Source: Ophiura sarsii (Eukaryota > Echinodermata > Ophiuroidea > Amphilepidida > Ophiuridae). From it: a DNA stretch of 64,000 nt. The notes beneath the pieces were generated by a model that did no database searches, was not told where the DNA came from, and saw only the letters and a program-made list of their open reading frames with translations. Numbering within the stretch: the first letter of the stretch is position 1; each line of letters starts with the position of its first letter. Shown here one piece after another: positions 21,680-34,610 of the stretch. A program made the translations under genes and the position numbers. Location of the stretch: NCBI GenBank assembly GCA_035610835.1, contig CM069449.1, positions 44,350,768 through 44,414,767 on the forward strand, read 5' to 3'.

Positions 21680-22800
21680 TATCGTATTTTCATCATAATT
21701 ATGCTACTATACAAGCTATAAACACTATTTTGATACCTAATTAAAGGTTACATAATGGTCTACTTGGAAAAGAACAAAAACAACTAAATTGGTTGTTAAA
21801 AGATATTTAAACAACTTGATTTCGCATAATTGTTCATAAATATTGAAATTATTGGTGTTTTTTTGTTATAATATATCAACATTTGACCTTTTGACCTCAA
21901 AGGGGTTGAAAAGTAGAGAAACTCATTTTTTTGGGAATTTTGTGCTTACTACGAATATTATTTTTTTTAGAATCCAGGATTATATTATTAGTTGCAAAAA
22001 TGGACTTTTGTACAAAAATACCACTTTTTAACCGGAAATACCCCAATATCGTATTTTCATCATAAATAAGCTAATGTACAAGCTATAAACACTATAGTGA
22101 TACCTAATTAAAGGTTATATAATGGTTTTCCTGAAAAAGAATGAAAATAACTAAATTGGTTGTTAAATGGGATTTAAAGAACTTGATTTTGTATAATTTT
22201 TCATAAATATTGAAATTATTGGTGTTTTTTGTTATAATAGATCATCATTTGACCTTTTGACCTCAAAGGGGTCAACAAGGTGAGAAACTCATTTTGTTCG
22301 GAATTTTGTGCTAAATACGAATATTAATATATTATAATCCAGGATTATATCATTAGTTGCAAAAATTGATTTTTGTACAAAAATACCACTTTTTAACCGG
22401 AAATAGCCCAATATCGTATCTTCATCATAAATATGGTAATGTACAAGCTATAGACACCATGCTGGTACCAAATCACAGGTTACATATTTTTCTACTCGAA
22501 AACGAACAAGAAAAACAACTAAATTGATTGTTTAAACTTAGTAAAACAACTAAATGTTGCGTAATGTTTAATGAAAATAGAAATTGTATGACTTCTTTTG
22601 TTATAATAATCAATGTTTGACCTTATTCATCTGGGAAGGGTCAGCAAATTGAGGAAGTCTATTGTATTTGTAATTTTGTGCTGAATCCAAATATTACAAT
22701 TTTAGAAGCCGTTATCATGAACTTAACTGTCAAATTGATTTTGTTAAAAAAGACGGAGTTTTAAATGAACTACCTGAACTACCACAATATCCCACTTCTG
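21680..22800. repeat. ~365-bp tandem units, left arm of B
   Basis: CCAATATCGTATTTTCATCA begins units at about 21680, 22043 and 22408, with a diverged start near 22784. Each unit carries TGACCTTTTGACCTCAAAGG, then TTTTTGTACAAAAATACCAC, then a TTTTTAACCGGAAAT end. The mirrored set occupies about 27660-28800. Short ORFs inside are chance. Confidence 0.8.
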
Positions 22801-23249
22801 TCATAAATATTAGTCTAGTGGGTAGATATGGGTATCGTGCAACCCCACAAATCAATTTCTAATCAATGTCTCTATAATCAGAAAGAATGCGTAGAAAACG
22901 AGTAGATATGTTTAAAAAATGTGAAAATATCCCATGTGTCATTTTTATGCAAATTAGTGCCGCCATAACCGAAAAATCTATTGTTCACTATATCTTGGCC
23001 AATATTGCAGATAACTTATAACAAATGAGGTGTCTAGACCCGTGTTTTGAGGGTCAAAGATCACAATAAAACTATTCTTGAAGTGACCACATGTGTCCGT
23101 AGCATACGAGTATGCACATTAGTGCCGCCATTGCCGAAAATGCATTACTATGGTATATATCTGTCAATATTGCACATAACTGTACACGAAAGGTGTCTAG
23201 ACCTATATTTTGTGGGTCATAATATGATTATTTAATGACCACAAGTGAT

Positions 23250-25340
23250 AGTGCAATGGCCACAAGCAGTCATTTAATGAACCTAGACTGTTATTAATGA
23301 ACCTAGACTACACCACTTTCAAAACCTTCTTGGAAAACCACCAACTGTTCCAGACACTGCTCTCAATCAAGCTAAACCAGGAGGGGCCATTGGACTGGAC
23401 AACATTCCTCTTGAGCTTTGGAAGTCAAAGCAATTCCGATCTCAACTACTGGAAATCTGCAACAGAGCATTGATTCACCATGAAATCCCTAGTCAGTGGT
23501 CAGTGAGTGCTATCATTCCTATCCCCCAAAAGGGAGATATCTATCTCTCAACCAACCAACTGCAGAGGGATTAGCCTCTCCTGTATTGGGGCTAAGGTCT
23601 ACAATCGTATGTTTCTAAACCGAATTAATACGCCCATTTGTGGACCCTCTTCTTCTATGTAATCAAAATAGCTTTAGAGAGAAGCGATCCACAATCTCCC
23701 AGATTCTAGCATTAAGAAGAAGAATTGAAAGAATGAAAGAAATGAAAGAAATGAAAGAAAAGAAACCTTCCACTGGCTGCCGTGTTCATAGACTTCTCTA
23801 AGGCTTTTGACTCAGTAGACCGTGATCGCATGTTCGACATCCTCAGTGACTATGGTATCCCTGACACCATTGGCAAGGCCATACAATTAATGTATGACAA
23901 CTCTTCAGCTATTGTCAAATCGCCCGATGGGGAGACGGAATCTTTCAAGATTTTAGCTGGTGTTTTTCAAGGTGAAACTTTGGCACCCTTCATCTTCATC
24001 ACATTACTACGTAATGCGCTGTGCCCTGACAGAAAAGACATCCATGATGAAACAGGTATTCTGCTGGAGCAAGACGCTATCCTGACATTCGTCTTCACGA
24101 TCTAGATTTCGCAAACGATATAACTCTCCTAGCAACATCAACCAGTAAAGCGGAATCACTGTTACAGACTATCGAGGAAGCATCAAATACATTTGGCCTA
24201 CATTTGAATGAAGGAAAAACAAAGTTATTAATATTGCCACCTCACCCAGTGTATAGACCGTCAAAGGAGTAGAGCTGGAAAACTTCTCCAATTTAAAATA
24301 CTTGGAGCCTATGTTCTATACACATCTCATGAATTCAAATGCAGGAAGCACAAGCATGGGTTGCCTGCAATATACTGCAGAAGATCTGGAAGTCTGATCT
24401 CGAAAAAAACAATAAAAATCAGATTCTTCAAAGCCTGCGTAGAAAGCGTTTTGTTGTACGGCTCTGAAACATGGACCATCAGCAGGAAAATTGAAGACCG
24501 AATCAACGGATGTTATATTCAACTGTTATGTACAATATTTTAACATCAGTTGGAGAGATCACATCCCAAACAGCGATATTCCCCTATAACATCAATATAA
24601 CATCAATAATTAGGCAGCACCGCTTATGTTTCGCTGGTCACTGCGAACAACCAACCAGCCTATCTCCCGTCTAATGTTCTGGACTCCTCCTGGTGGGAAA
24701 ACTAACAGAGGCAGAAGACCCCTTCAGTATCCTGATATACGTCAAGAACGATATGGGTTTAGATCCACCAGAGACCCGCCAACTCATGAACGACAGGAAA
24801 GTCTGGGCCAAGTATGTTGCGAATGCTTCCTCCATTTCGTCCATGGACGACCAATGATGATGATTATGATGAGACTGTTATTTAATGAACCCAGACTGTT
24901 ATTCTAGTGAACCTAGACTGTTATTTAATGATTCTAGACTGTTATTTAATTAGCCTAGACTGTTATTTAATTAACCTAGACGGTTATTTAATGACCATAA
25001 GTGATAATTTAATGTTACAAAGCAATTATATATAACATATATAAAGTACTTGACCCCGAGTAATCAATTAATAACCATAAGTAATCATCTAATGACCACA
25101 AGTGATCATTAATTGATTACTCGGGGACAAATAGTTACTTTATATATATTATATAATTGCTTTGTAACATTACATTATCACTTATGGTCATTAAATAACC
25201 GTCTAGGTTCATTAAAATAACAGTCTGGGTTCATCAAATAACAGTCTAGGTTCATTAAATAACAGTCTAGGTTCATTAAATAACAGTCTAGGTTCATTAA
25301 ACATGTTAAATAACAGTCTAGGTTCATTAAATGATTTTAT
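23250..25340. repeat. 21-bp minisatellite, inverted about 25090, split by a LINE
   Basis: The unit is TGAACCTAGACTGTTATTTAA. It is present near 23270-23316, resumes at 24880-24995, and appears inverted at 25190-25335 as AACAGTCTAGGTTCATTAAAT. Between the two orientations lies a palindrome with GAGTAATCAATTAAT near 25060 and its inverse near 25112. The array forms the tip of fold-back B. Confidence 0.8.
23317..24868 (+). pseudogene. Non-LTR retrotransposon fragment (RT and C-terminus)
   Basis: Recognisable in shifting plus frames. GAIGLDNIPLELWKSK near 23380 is followed by IPIPQKGDI near 23515 and the RT A box FIDFSKAFDSVDRDRMFDIL at about 23788. Next come GVFQGETLAPFIF near 23958 (RT B box) and the catalytic FADD box, which here reads FAND at 24108-24119. 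KACVESVLLYGSETWTISRK lies at 24430, and FWTPPGGKTNRGRRP near 24678 belongs to the C-terminus. Several frameshifts and the altered catalytic aspartate show it is inactive. The 3' end is a short (ATG/ATT) repeat at 24851-24872. It is 5'-truncated and inserted in the minisatellite. Confidence 0.85.
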
Positions 25341-27174
25341 TTTATTGGGTATATACTCAAACATCATACAGAGATAGAAACATCTAAAATACAAACATGT
25401 ATTACATGCACATAATTAAATTGCACCAAATAATTAGAATAACATATAGACATAATAAAATATGAGCACAAGTAATAGCCCAATAACAATTCCCTTTAAA
25501 AGGGATAACCCATGCCCAAGATGATTCCATTTATAAAGATAAAAAATAAAATAAATGGAAGGCACCGATTTTAATCATTTCATTTTTTTAAAGATGAAAT
25601 TGCTCTTTTAGGTTGGTCAAAGTTGGAGGACAAATACCTATAACTTATTTTCACAGTGTCATAACTCGGTGCAAAAAAAAAAGGTTATAGGCCTAAAGGA
25701 TGTATGAGCCTACATTATAGTTAACTTGATTTCCAGATTAATCCAATTCCGACCCTGCTTTGGATGTTTAATTCCATGTCTACAACTGAGACAACGCTAT
25801 TTAAGGTTAAAGTGTATCCCTGCAATGCCTGGTCAAAGACAAGTCAAAAGAAGTTCTAATTGCAATCAAAACTACATACTGCCAGCTATTCCAAAATTGA
25901 AATGAAACAAAAAACCTCTTTTTATTATGCTAAGCACAGAGAATTGTCATTACTGATAATTGATGTTATTATTGCTCTTTCAAAACTTATTTCATGATGT
26001 CAATTTTTATCTTTTGATTTTGCGCGAAACCTTTTTTGCATTGAAATTATTGAACCAAAATAATAACAATCCATATTGTGAAAGTGTACTTTCTCAATAA
26101 CTTTGCTGATAATAGCGAAATCAACCAGTCTCTCAATAATTGAATCTTTAAATTTAGTTACACATTTATAGTAGATTGGATTTGTCTTTCCTTTTCTTGA
26201 AAACCGACTGCCATGTTCAGTGTGGAAAACAATAATATTTTTCGCAATTGATGCTCATTTTGGTTTGTTATGAGCTAAGAGAGTATACGTCGTTCAAGTT
26301 TGACCAGATAACCATTTAAATATTAATTTAGTGAAGAAGGTAGGCCCCCGGGCCGGGTAGGCCATCTATTTAGCAAGTATCAGGTTTAACAATCTCTCTT
26401 GGGGAGCAATATGCCACAAGTCTTGCTTTATACAAAACTTAGAGTTCTTACTAAACATGCTAAACGGATTCTAAGTGTCTCTTAGAAATTGTTTCCTATA
26501 CTCGACTTTTGCTTGACTAGTCTGGTGGTTATCTACTACAAAATACAATGAAAACGTTAATAAGGACATTTTTTTTTTAAAGCATACAAGACATTATTGA
26601 GGCAAAGGCCTAAGCTACAGAGACCCGTTCAAGGATGCCTTCCAATATTCGGCTATGCCAAAAGTTAACACTCTTTCAAAGCATTTGCCTGGCATTTCTT
26701 GTAATCTCAATGATAAAACCATATAATGAACTTCCGTAAATTATATTACAAAGCACACAATTTAATCAAAGATCGACCGAAAAGACACGGTCTTTGAATA
26801 TGAACTTACAATACACTAATTTACCAATGTATTTAACAATGTAGATACCACATGTGTAGTGGTCTATTACCCTAGGCAAGTTACATTATCTTTTATTAGA
26901 AGTGAGAATATGTTATTTTTTCAGTACAAATCTTAACTTTGGTAATATTGAATGGAATTCCTCCATTCAAACATGAAACTAAACCTACTTTGGCACTTTC
27001 TTTTCATTTTTGCACTTAAATTGCTGAAATCAACAAAAGATGTGTTATTTCATACACAAATAATGTCTTAACTCACAAGCCCTTATCTTCCTTATCAGAC
27101 CACCTCCCTGAGCGAAAACCAAACTAATACCCCATGCTTGAAAGCAAAGCATGGGGTGAAAAGTTTTGAACACA
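25341..27174. other. Loop of fold-back B, no gene seen
   Basis: The part near 25335-25380 reads in reverse as GAGTATATACCCAATAAAAT, like the 3' tail of a retroelement, so an old minus-oriented insert is possible. The remainder has no recognisable frame or repeat. Confidence 0.35.
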
Positions 27175-28951
27175 TTACAATGACTGCTTGTGGCCATTGC
27201 ACTAACACTTGGGGTCATTAAATGATCATAATGACCCACAAAATATATAGGTCTAGACACCTTTCGTGTACAGTTATGTTCAATATTATTATATGGTATA
27301 TACTAGTATACCATAGTAATGAATTTTTGGTAATGGCGGCACTAATTTGCATACTCATACGCTACGGACACATGTGGTCACTTCAAGAATAGTTTTATTA
27401 TGATCTTTGACCCTCAAAACACGAGTCTAGACACCTCATTTGTTCAGTTATCTGCAATATTGGCCAAGATATAGTGAACAACAGATTTTTCGGTTATGGT
27501 GGCACTAATTTGCATAAAAATGACACATGGGATATTTTCACATTTTTTAAACATATCTAATTGTTTTCTACGCATTCTTTCTGATATAGAGACATTGATT
27601 AGAAGTTGATTTCCGGGGGTGCACGATACCCATATCTACCCACTAGACGAACATTTATGACAGAAGTGGGATATTGTGGTAGTTCAGGTAGTTCATTTAA
27701 ACTTCCGTCTTTTTGAATAAAATCAATTTTGACAGGTAAGTTCATGATAACGGCCTCTAAAATTGTAATATTCGGATTCAGCCTAAAAGTACAAATACAA
27801 TAGATTTCCTCAATTTGTTGACCCCTCTCAGGTGAAAAAGGTCAAACATTGATTATTATAACAAAAAAAGTCATACAATTTCTATTTTCATTAAACATTA
27901 CGCAACATTTAGTTTAACTTAGTTTAACTAAGTTTAAACAATCAATATAGTTGTTTTTTGTTCGTTTTCGGGTAGAAAAATATGTAACCTGTGATTTGGT
28001 ACCAGCATGGTGTCTATTATTATAGCTTGTACATTACCATATTATGATGAAGATACGATATTAGGCTATTTCCGGTTAAAAAGTGGTATTTTTGTACAAA
28101 AATCAATTTTTGCAACTAATAATATAATCCTGGATTCTAAAACATTAATATTCGTATTGAGCACAAAATTTCAAACAAAATGAGTTTCTCACCTTGTTGA
28201 CCCCTTTGAGGTCAAAAGGTCAAATGATGATCTATTATAACAAAAAAACACCAATAATTTCGATATTTAAGAAAAATTATACAAAATCAAGTTGTTTAAA
28301 TCCCTTTTAACAACAAATTTAGTTGTTTTCATTCTTTTTCAGGAAAACCATTATATAACCTTTAATTAGGTATCAAAATAGTGTTTATAGCTTGTACATT
28401 AGCTAGCTTATTTATGATGAAAATACGATATTGGGGTATTTCCGGTTAAAAAGTGGTATTTTTGTACAAAAATCCATTTTTGCAACTAATAATATAATCC
28501 TGGATTTAAAATATATATATATTCGTATTAAGCACAAAATTCCGGAAAAAATGAGTTTCTCTACTTTTCAACCCCTTTGAGGTCAAAGGTCAAATGTTGA
28601 TCTATTATAACAAAAAACGCCAATAATTTCAATATTTATGAACAATTATGCGAAATCAAGTTGTTTAAATATCTTTTAACCAATTTAGTTGTTTTTGTTC
28701 TTTTCCAAGTAGAACGTTATGTAACCTTTAATTAGGTATCAAAATAGTGTTTATAGCTTGTATATTAGCATATTTATGATGAAAATACGATATTGGGGTA
28801 TTTCTGGTAAAAAAACGTGATTTTTGGTTCAAAAATCGATTTTACACTGCCGAGACCGCAATTGCGGCTTGTATGGTGTCGATATTCGGATCCAGCATAA
28901 AATGTCAGACAAGACTGACCCCCATCAGATGCTTGACCTCGTAGCTGATGG
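27175..28951. repeat. Right arm of fold-back B
   Basis: Inverse of the left arm. It starts CAATGACTGCTTGTGGCCAT, the inverse of 23247-23266, and runs through three inverted ~365-bp units to the CATCAGATGCTTGACCTC end. Small indels separate the arms, for example an extra TTTAACTTAG run near 27910. Confidence 0.8.
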
Positions 28952-29670
28952 ACTAATGGTGGTGGTGTATGAAAATATTTCAATAATACAGACCGATTGA
29001 TTTGTATGACGTAACAGTTGGCATTTGCTTTACAAGTTTAGCTCAATCGATAACAACACACGACGAGTTAATATATTGTATTGGCCTGTTGCATAATTTC
29101 TATAGACGCTCAGGTGAAAAGTGGTTTATCCACGGAATTAACCTTGCACAAAATTCACGATTGACGGATTAAAGGATTATACCAGCTTTATTCCGTAAAT
29201 GGGTCTTTACACTAGTCTAACTTATGAATGTCGTACACCAAGGATATACCGAAAAATTGCTCCAAGCAGCACAATTTGACAGACGAACAGGAACATTTCA
29301 GCACAGATTTCCATAATATGTGATTCAGCAGATAAGGCTCACGGGGAGCACCATTTCAAACTTGCCGCTTTCTCATGTTTAAGCGTTAAACACGACGACT
29401 TTAACAATCCGTCTATACGGTAGATAGCAGCAATTCGTCAATATTGTTATTATTTCATTCTTAAGTGAAAAAAGGCTCTTAATCAATTATTATTTGATGA
29501 ACTTAGTTTGTCGTACTGTTTTCTTTGTTAATCTATATATTATGGACACTTTGCTCACCCCACACCTATTATCATATATTTGTTTTATTCAGCAACAATT
29601 TAAAATGCTGTTTCTGATTTAAAAGGTTTAAAACTCATTTTGGATGAGCGGGGTGTCCCCTTTGAATATA
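28952..29670. other. Gene-free stretch
   Basis: Unassigned sequence between fold-back B and the next MITE. No frame, tRNA or repeat is evident. Confidence 0.45.
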
Positions 29671-30007
29671 TGTGATGCGATCTGTGAAAACCCGTCGGAT
29701 GTCGCAAAATATGAGCTAGGGATTATGGGTAAAAAAATAAAAATTAAAAAATTAAAAAATTAAAAGACTTTTTTCTTTTTTTTAGATTGTTTTTTAAAGA
29801 AAATTAGTTTCCAATACTTTGTGTCGTCATCTTTCATGAAATTTCACCTTCAAAAACTTACTTAAGTCACTTTTATTATTAACCTTATAATGTTATTATA
29901 TTGAATTATGTATCTTTTTTGGCCTGTTTTCATGATTCTTGTTTTGTAGCTTTTGATGACATCTCAATCATGCCACCATGTGGCGGGTTTTCACAGATCG
30001 CATCACA
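29671..30007. mobile_element. TIR element, TGTGATGCGATCTG ends, copy 1
   Basis: TGTGATGCGATCTGTGAAAA begins the element and its inverse ends it at 30007, with CCCG following inside both ends (24-bp terminal repeat). It is 337 bp. Copy 2, inverted and 445 bp, is at 36106-36550. The interior contains A/T homopolymer runs and GAAATTTCACCTTCAAAAAC. No coding capacity. Confidence 0.8.
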
Positions 30008-31860
30008 TATATGATCATATTCATCAGATTACCTCTGCAGTGTTATATGGATATATTGTTTTCTTAGAGCAATAAATATCAGTAATATAATTATAATAAT
30101 ATACAATCTGACACTTCTAATTCTGATTAAAGAGATCGACGCGTAGGCCCCTACTTGACACGCTTAAAGAAGAAAAACATTAACGGAGCGCAATATTTGA
30201 TTGATTACAGTGCAACTTACCATAAATGCCCGTTTTAACCAACTAGATTTCCATTCCGTCAAGTGTCCTTTCGTATTTTCCAGGAATTTCACTTTTCTTC
30301 ATTTTTCAATGCTTCAAAGTGTTATCTATCAGTACATGCAAAGAAATTTTCAGTTTTGAAATTCCAAAAGCCTATTTAGAAGGATTTAAATCCCTTATTG
30401 TGGTCTTTGACAAAGTAGAATGGAAAAGTCTGCCCGCAGGGGATCAGCGAAACTCCCGTGCGCCGCGTATCCCGTGTTTTGTTTTTCACGCAAATTAGCA
30501 CGCGCCAGTTCGCTTAAAATACGAGACGCTGTTGTTTCGAATGTCGCCAGTGCGTGCTGCGTTACCCGCTATGTTTTTGGCGCGTTTGAGGGCTTGTTCA
30601 CACGCATTGTTTACGCATCGGAGGCCCGACTAATGAAACCGTAATTTTTGCCGGGGTGTGGCTGAGTCTGAAGCAAGTAAGTAAAACAAGGCTTTCGCAC
30701 AAGCATGGCAAGCGTTAGTGTCAAGGAGTTTGCGTAGTGGGTGTAAGGCCCCGGTGTTAGGCCTACGGTTTGGTGACATGCAATAATATCAGACAAAATA
30801 AGTTCCAAGATGTTACCAGAAGTTTAAGGCCAAACAAGTCATGTATCTTTACATCCTCCTAAAATATCATGGTTAAATTGAATAATATAAAATTCGGGAA
30901 CATACCGATTGAAATTCGGACTGAACAAAGAACAGGGGTCTTCCCATTTCGATCGCTAAATGGCCCATCATTCATACATGAATCAATAAAACGTCCGAAT
31001 GTTCTAGACTGAAAGCCAAGGTGAAAGGGATGGGATTATGGTGGGAGATGATGATCTATATTGCTGCCCCTCGACCCCCCCCCCCCCCCCCCCCCCAACA
31101 AAAAATAGGGTAACATCGGTTTGGTTTACACGAATTTATGAGATGTAAACATTAGGCCTAATTAAATGTGTGGTTACACCTTTGATATCCTTGTACTTTT
31201 ATGTCCTTCTCTTAATGAAAAAAGTTTCAATCTAGGTAGGTGACAAGGCAATTCATAGGGATAGCCAATAAATAAAAAACAAGTATATATATATAGGCCT
31301 ACTAGACCTAATTGTTAATAATGACCGTGTTTCACCGTTATTATTGTTATCTTCAGTATAGTTAGCAAACGACTTTTAAAAGAGGTCCAACCGAAATGCT
31401 TAATAATAATAGAGCTATTGTTATAACACTGAACAATCACTATCTAATAACTATCTTCGGTAGAAAGCAAACCAATGTTGGGGGTTCATGACACATAGAG
31501 CACGCGCATGCCGTTTTCACCTGGTTTTCAACAACTTGAAAATGCTAGCGTATTTCGCTGTATGCGCTTGCAAACACGCGCATTTTGACGAGCGTACTTT
31601 TGGCGCACTAGCTGACGCGTTTAAAATGTCAAGAACGCACGCATTTATGCGTAAATCATTCGTGCGCGAAAATTCCCGAGTACAAGTATTGACACTTTAC
31701 ACCTAAGTAAACATGATTAATGGTTTACAAAATACACGGTTCTTTTAATATTATCATGACTATGGCGGGTGGACGAAGTAGATGATAAGTGAGCTGTATG
31801 AGCTATAATATTGATATGATTTTATACTGTCTATGGAGTTCAATAGGGTCGCGGAGTCTA
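30008..31860. other. Gene-free stretch with two CpG-rich islets
   Basis: Islets at about 30430-30625 and 31490-31690 are packed with GCGT, ACGC and CGCG words against an AT-rich background. A poly-C run lies at 31077-31096. Short frames across the islets (74 and 72 codons) have no recognisable domain. TA repeats occur at 31283-31294. Confidence 0.5.
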
Positions 31861-31862
31861 TA

Positions 31863-32700
31863 GGGGAGATGCGGGAGAGTTGAGCCATTTTTTATATTTT
31901 GTGTCACCATATGCGGAAGAAAAGTACAAACCTGTAAAAAATTAGTGGAAGATAAACTTTAGAGTGTTGTTTTCGTTGTGAAACAATAACCGTTGGGATA
32001 GCAGTTAAGGCTTATTTATACAAAAGGTTTGAAAAAAATTGGTAAAGTGGCTCAACTCTCCCTACAGTATGGGAGAGTTGAGCCACCATTACAGGAGAGT
32101 TGAGCCAGCATGATAAGTCAATGGCTGGTGAAAAAACAAAATCATATTTTTTCAACTTTTGATTTATTAATCCTTAAAGTAAATATGGTGCTCAATTGTT
32201 ATTATCATGGCACAAAATAACATTTTCTCTCATTTATTATACATTTTTCACCTTTAGTCCAAAAATCAAAATGTTACTACATGTTTTCCCTATGCTCAAC
32301 TCTCCCCATGACCAATGGCTCAACTCTCCTCATGGTGACCATTTTGTAAATAATCCAATCCTGTCTGGTGTAGAACTTTTGGTAGTTTACAATAGTTCTC
32401 TAAAATAATGGTCATATATAGCCCCTTCAATAAACAAATTACCGCTATTATATTCTAAGTCTTGCTATGGGAAAAAAGACAAAACATTTCTTTTTCTTTT
32501 TTTCACTCAAAAGTGAAAAAAATCATTTTGTTTAGGTATCTTTGATACTGAGCACACATGACAGTAGACTTTAACACTAAGAATGTCGTATTGGTGCTAT
32601 ATAACAATATATGCCAATATAAATTTCAGTAAGTTACTACTTTTCGAGTTATAGGGGGTGGTTCAACTCTCCCGGTGGCTCAACTCTCCCGCATCTCCCC
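31863..32700. mobile_element. 838-bp TIR element with repeated GGAGAGTTGAGCC
   Basis: The left end GGGGAGATGCGGGAGAGTTG has its inverse at the right end, and TA flanks both sides (31861-31862 and 32701-32702). GGAGAGTTGAGCCA recurs subterminally at about 32070, 32095 and, inverted, near 32295, 32317 and 32671. Such repeated subterminal words are typical transposase-binding arrays. There is no transposase ORF. Confidence 0.75.
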
Positions 32701-32702
32701 TA

Positions 32703-34600
32703 CATTCTTTGTTATTAATAAAGGTCAGTAAATCATGAAAAATATGATCTTTTGCTAAACAAAAGTTTGAAGAGACTTCATTTACTTATTCCACTTCATT
32801 AAGTTATTAACACGGGTCGGAGACTGTGGGGGTGACTGTCCAGTACGGCTACGTTGACATAATTATGTTGACATTTATATCTTCTTTTTATTCAATCGAA
32901 ATTACTCTTTTACATAATATCTTAATAAACTGAATCAAATCCTGTTTGTAAAACGATCTTTTTAGTGATCCATTTTGAAAACGAAATTTGGAATTGTAAG
33001 ATAGGCCTATAAATAGATGTGACCTGTTTTTTTACAATTCAAACAAACAAACACTGATTGACCCAATTTTGCGATGGGCCTTCTCATTTAATGACCCCTT
33101 TATGTGAGTTGAAAAATCAAGCGTAATTTGTACGCATATTTCTGAGTTATTAGGTTATTAAATCGCCACAACTTTAAAGTGGCCCCTTAAACCCGATTAA
33201 GTTTTACACTTTCACAAAAGAGTGCGGTTTTAAAACAAAACTCAACCTTAACAAAACAAATAAAAAAACGAATAATCAAACGAAAACAAAACAAACAAAT
33301 AAGCAAGTAAATAACTAACGAAAACACAAAAGACACGACTGCAAACAAGCAAAAAATAAAAAATAAATAAACAACACTAATAACAAAATCCCAATATAAA
33401 TAACAATAACAAGGACGCACTGATTATCTTGAAAAATTGAAATAGGCCCCCATTTTGTTGTTGTTGCAATTAATAAATACTATATCCTTACATGAAATCG
33501 CGAATATTTGTGGGCCCTGACAAGCCGCCGTCATGTTGAAATATGGAAATGTTATGTAAGGCCTACTGATTGCCCCAAATTCTCAAAAAAGTTTGATTAA
33601 TGATAATAGGTTGATTACATTTTGAAAAAATAATAGGCTATGGTCCAAAGTATCGTAAATCGATACGTAAAATTATGTTTTAAACTAAACATGCTAAAAT
33701 CAATTTTCTTTTTTGAACATAAAATGCATTCCAAGTAGGCCTATAACAAAAAAAAAAGACGTGACGCGTGACTAACAATTGATTTGGGTGTAGGGTGGGA
33801 GAAATCGATGTGACTTGCGAGGCAGGACAGGCATGTGTGTCGGGTGGGGTGGGTAGGGGTGGGACGGGGTTTGATAACCAATATGAATCGGGTTCGTATT
33901 ATTTATGATCCTACTCACGGTTGCCGTGTATACAAGAGTGCGGTGCACATCGCTACTCAGGTTTGAACTTCCTGCTTTCCCATTACTAAGTCATCACTGG
34001 TCATGATAGTAGCCTAGTAGGCCTATGGTCTATAGGCTAGTTGCAAAACAATTTTTCATACATCATCAAGCAATCGTGTACGCTGGTTTTCGTTGGCAAA
34101 AAGGACTCACTTTTCAAAAGTAACGCCAAACATGTCTGAGATCTGAATGTTCCCCTTCGCGGATCACGACATAAACTGCGCGACCTCTGTGTCACCATTA
34201 AACGAAACGCTTAAAATTTCTAACGCACTGCACCGTACGCGCGAAGGTTATCTTTTGCTGCATGCGCATCTACGTGTTTACGCTCTAAACATTACACAGA
34301 AATTTGCAGAAATTTTCTCATTTAAAGCCAATTATCAGAGAAAGTAAGTTGGTGACCCCATTTTTTAATTTCATTATTTGAAAAAATGTATAAATGCGCA
34401 GCACACGGTCAACTCTTCAAAATAGTGCAAATGAGATTTCTGAAGTTGAAGAAAAAAAATTGTTTCCAACTTTATTTATTACGCTTTTTTTTAAGAGTAG
34501 ACATGTACTGGATATTAGATTTAAAATTTGTGAATAACACTCCTTGCATTTTTAAAAAATATAACGTTGAATTCAAATGATTAAATCACTTTTTTGCAGA
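32703..34600. other. Gene-free stretch, low complexity and a CpG islet
   Basis: An A-rich AAACAAA run occupies about 33230-33410. A G-rich patch GGGTGGGGTGGGTAGGGG lies at 33841, which could form a quadruplex. A CpG islet sits at 34150-34280. No gene is supported. Confidence 0.45.
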
Positions 34601-34610
34601 TTTTGTTCCA

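Larger units (their letters stand above)
21533..28951. mobile_element. Fold-back element B (7.4 kb) with tandem-repeat arms
   Basis: The left arm (about 21533-23276) and right arm (about 27175-28951) are inverted copies. For example, TCAAGCATCTGATGGGG at 21568 has its inverse at about 28920, and GACCGCAATTGCGG-type words occur in both. Within each arm about three units of ~365 bp repeat in tandem. The central part contains a 21-bp minisatellite that is itself palindromic about 25090. A LINE fragment has inserted into that minisatellite. No transposase was found. Exact ends are uncertain because the outermost bases have diverged. Confidence 0.7.
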
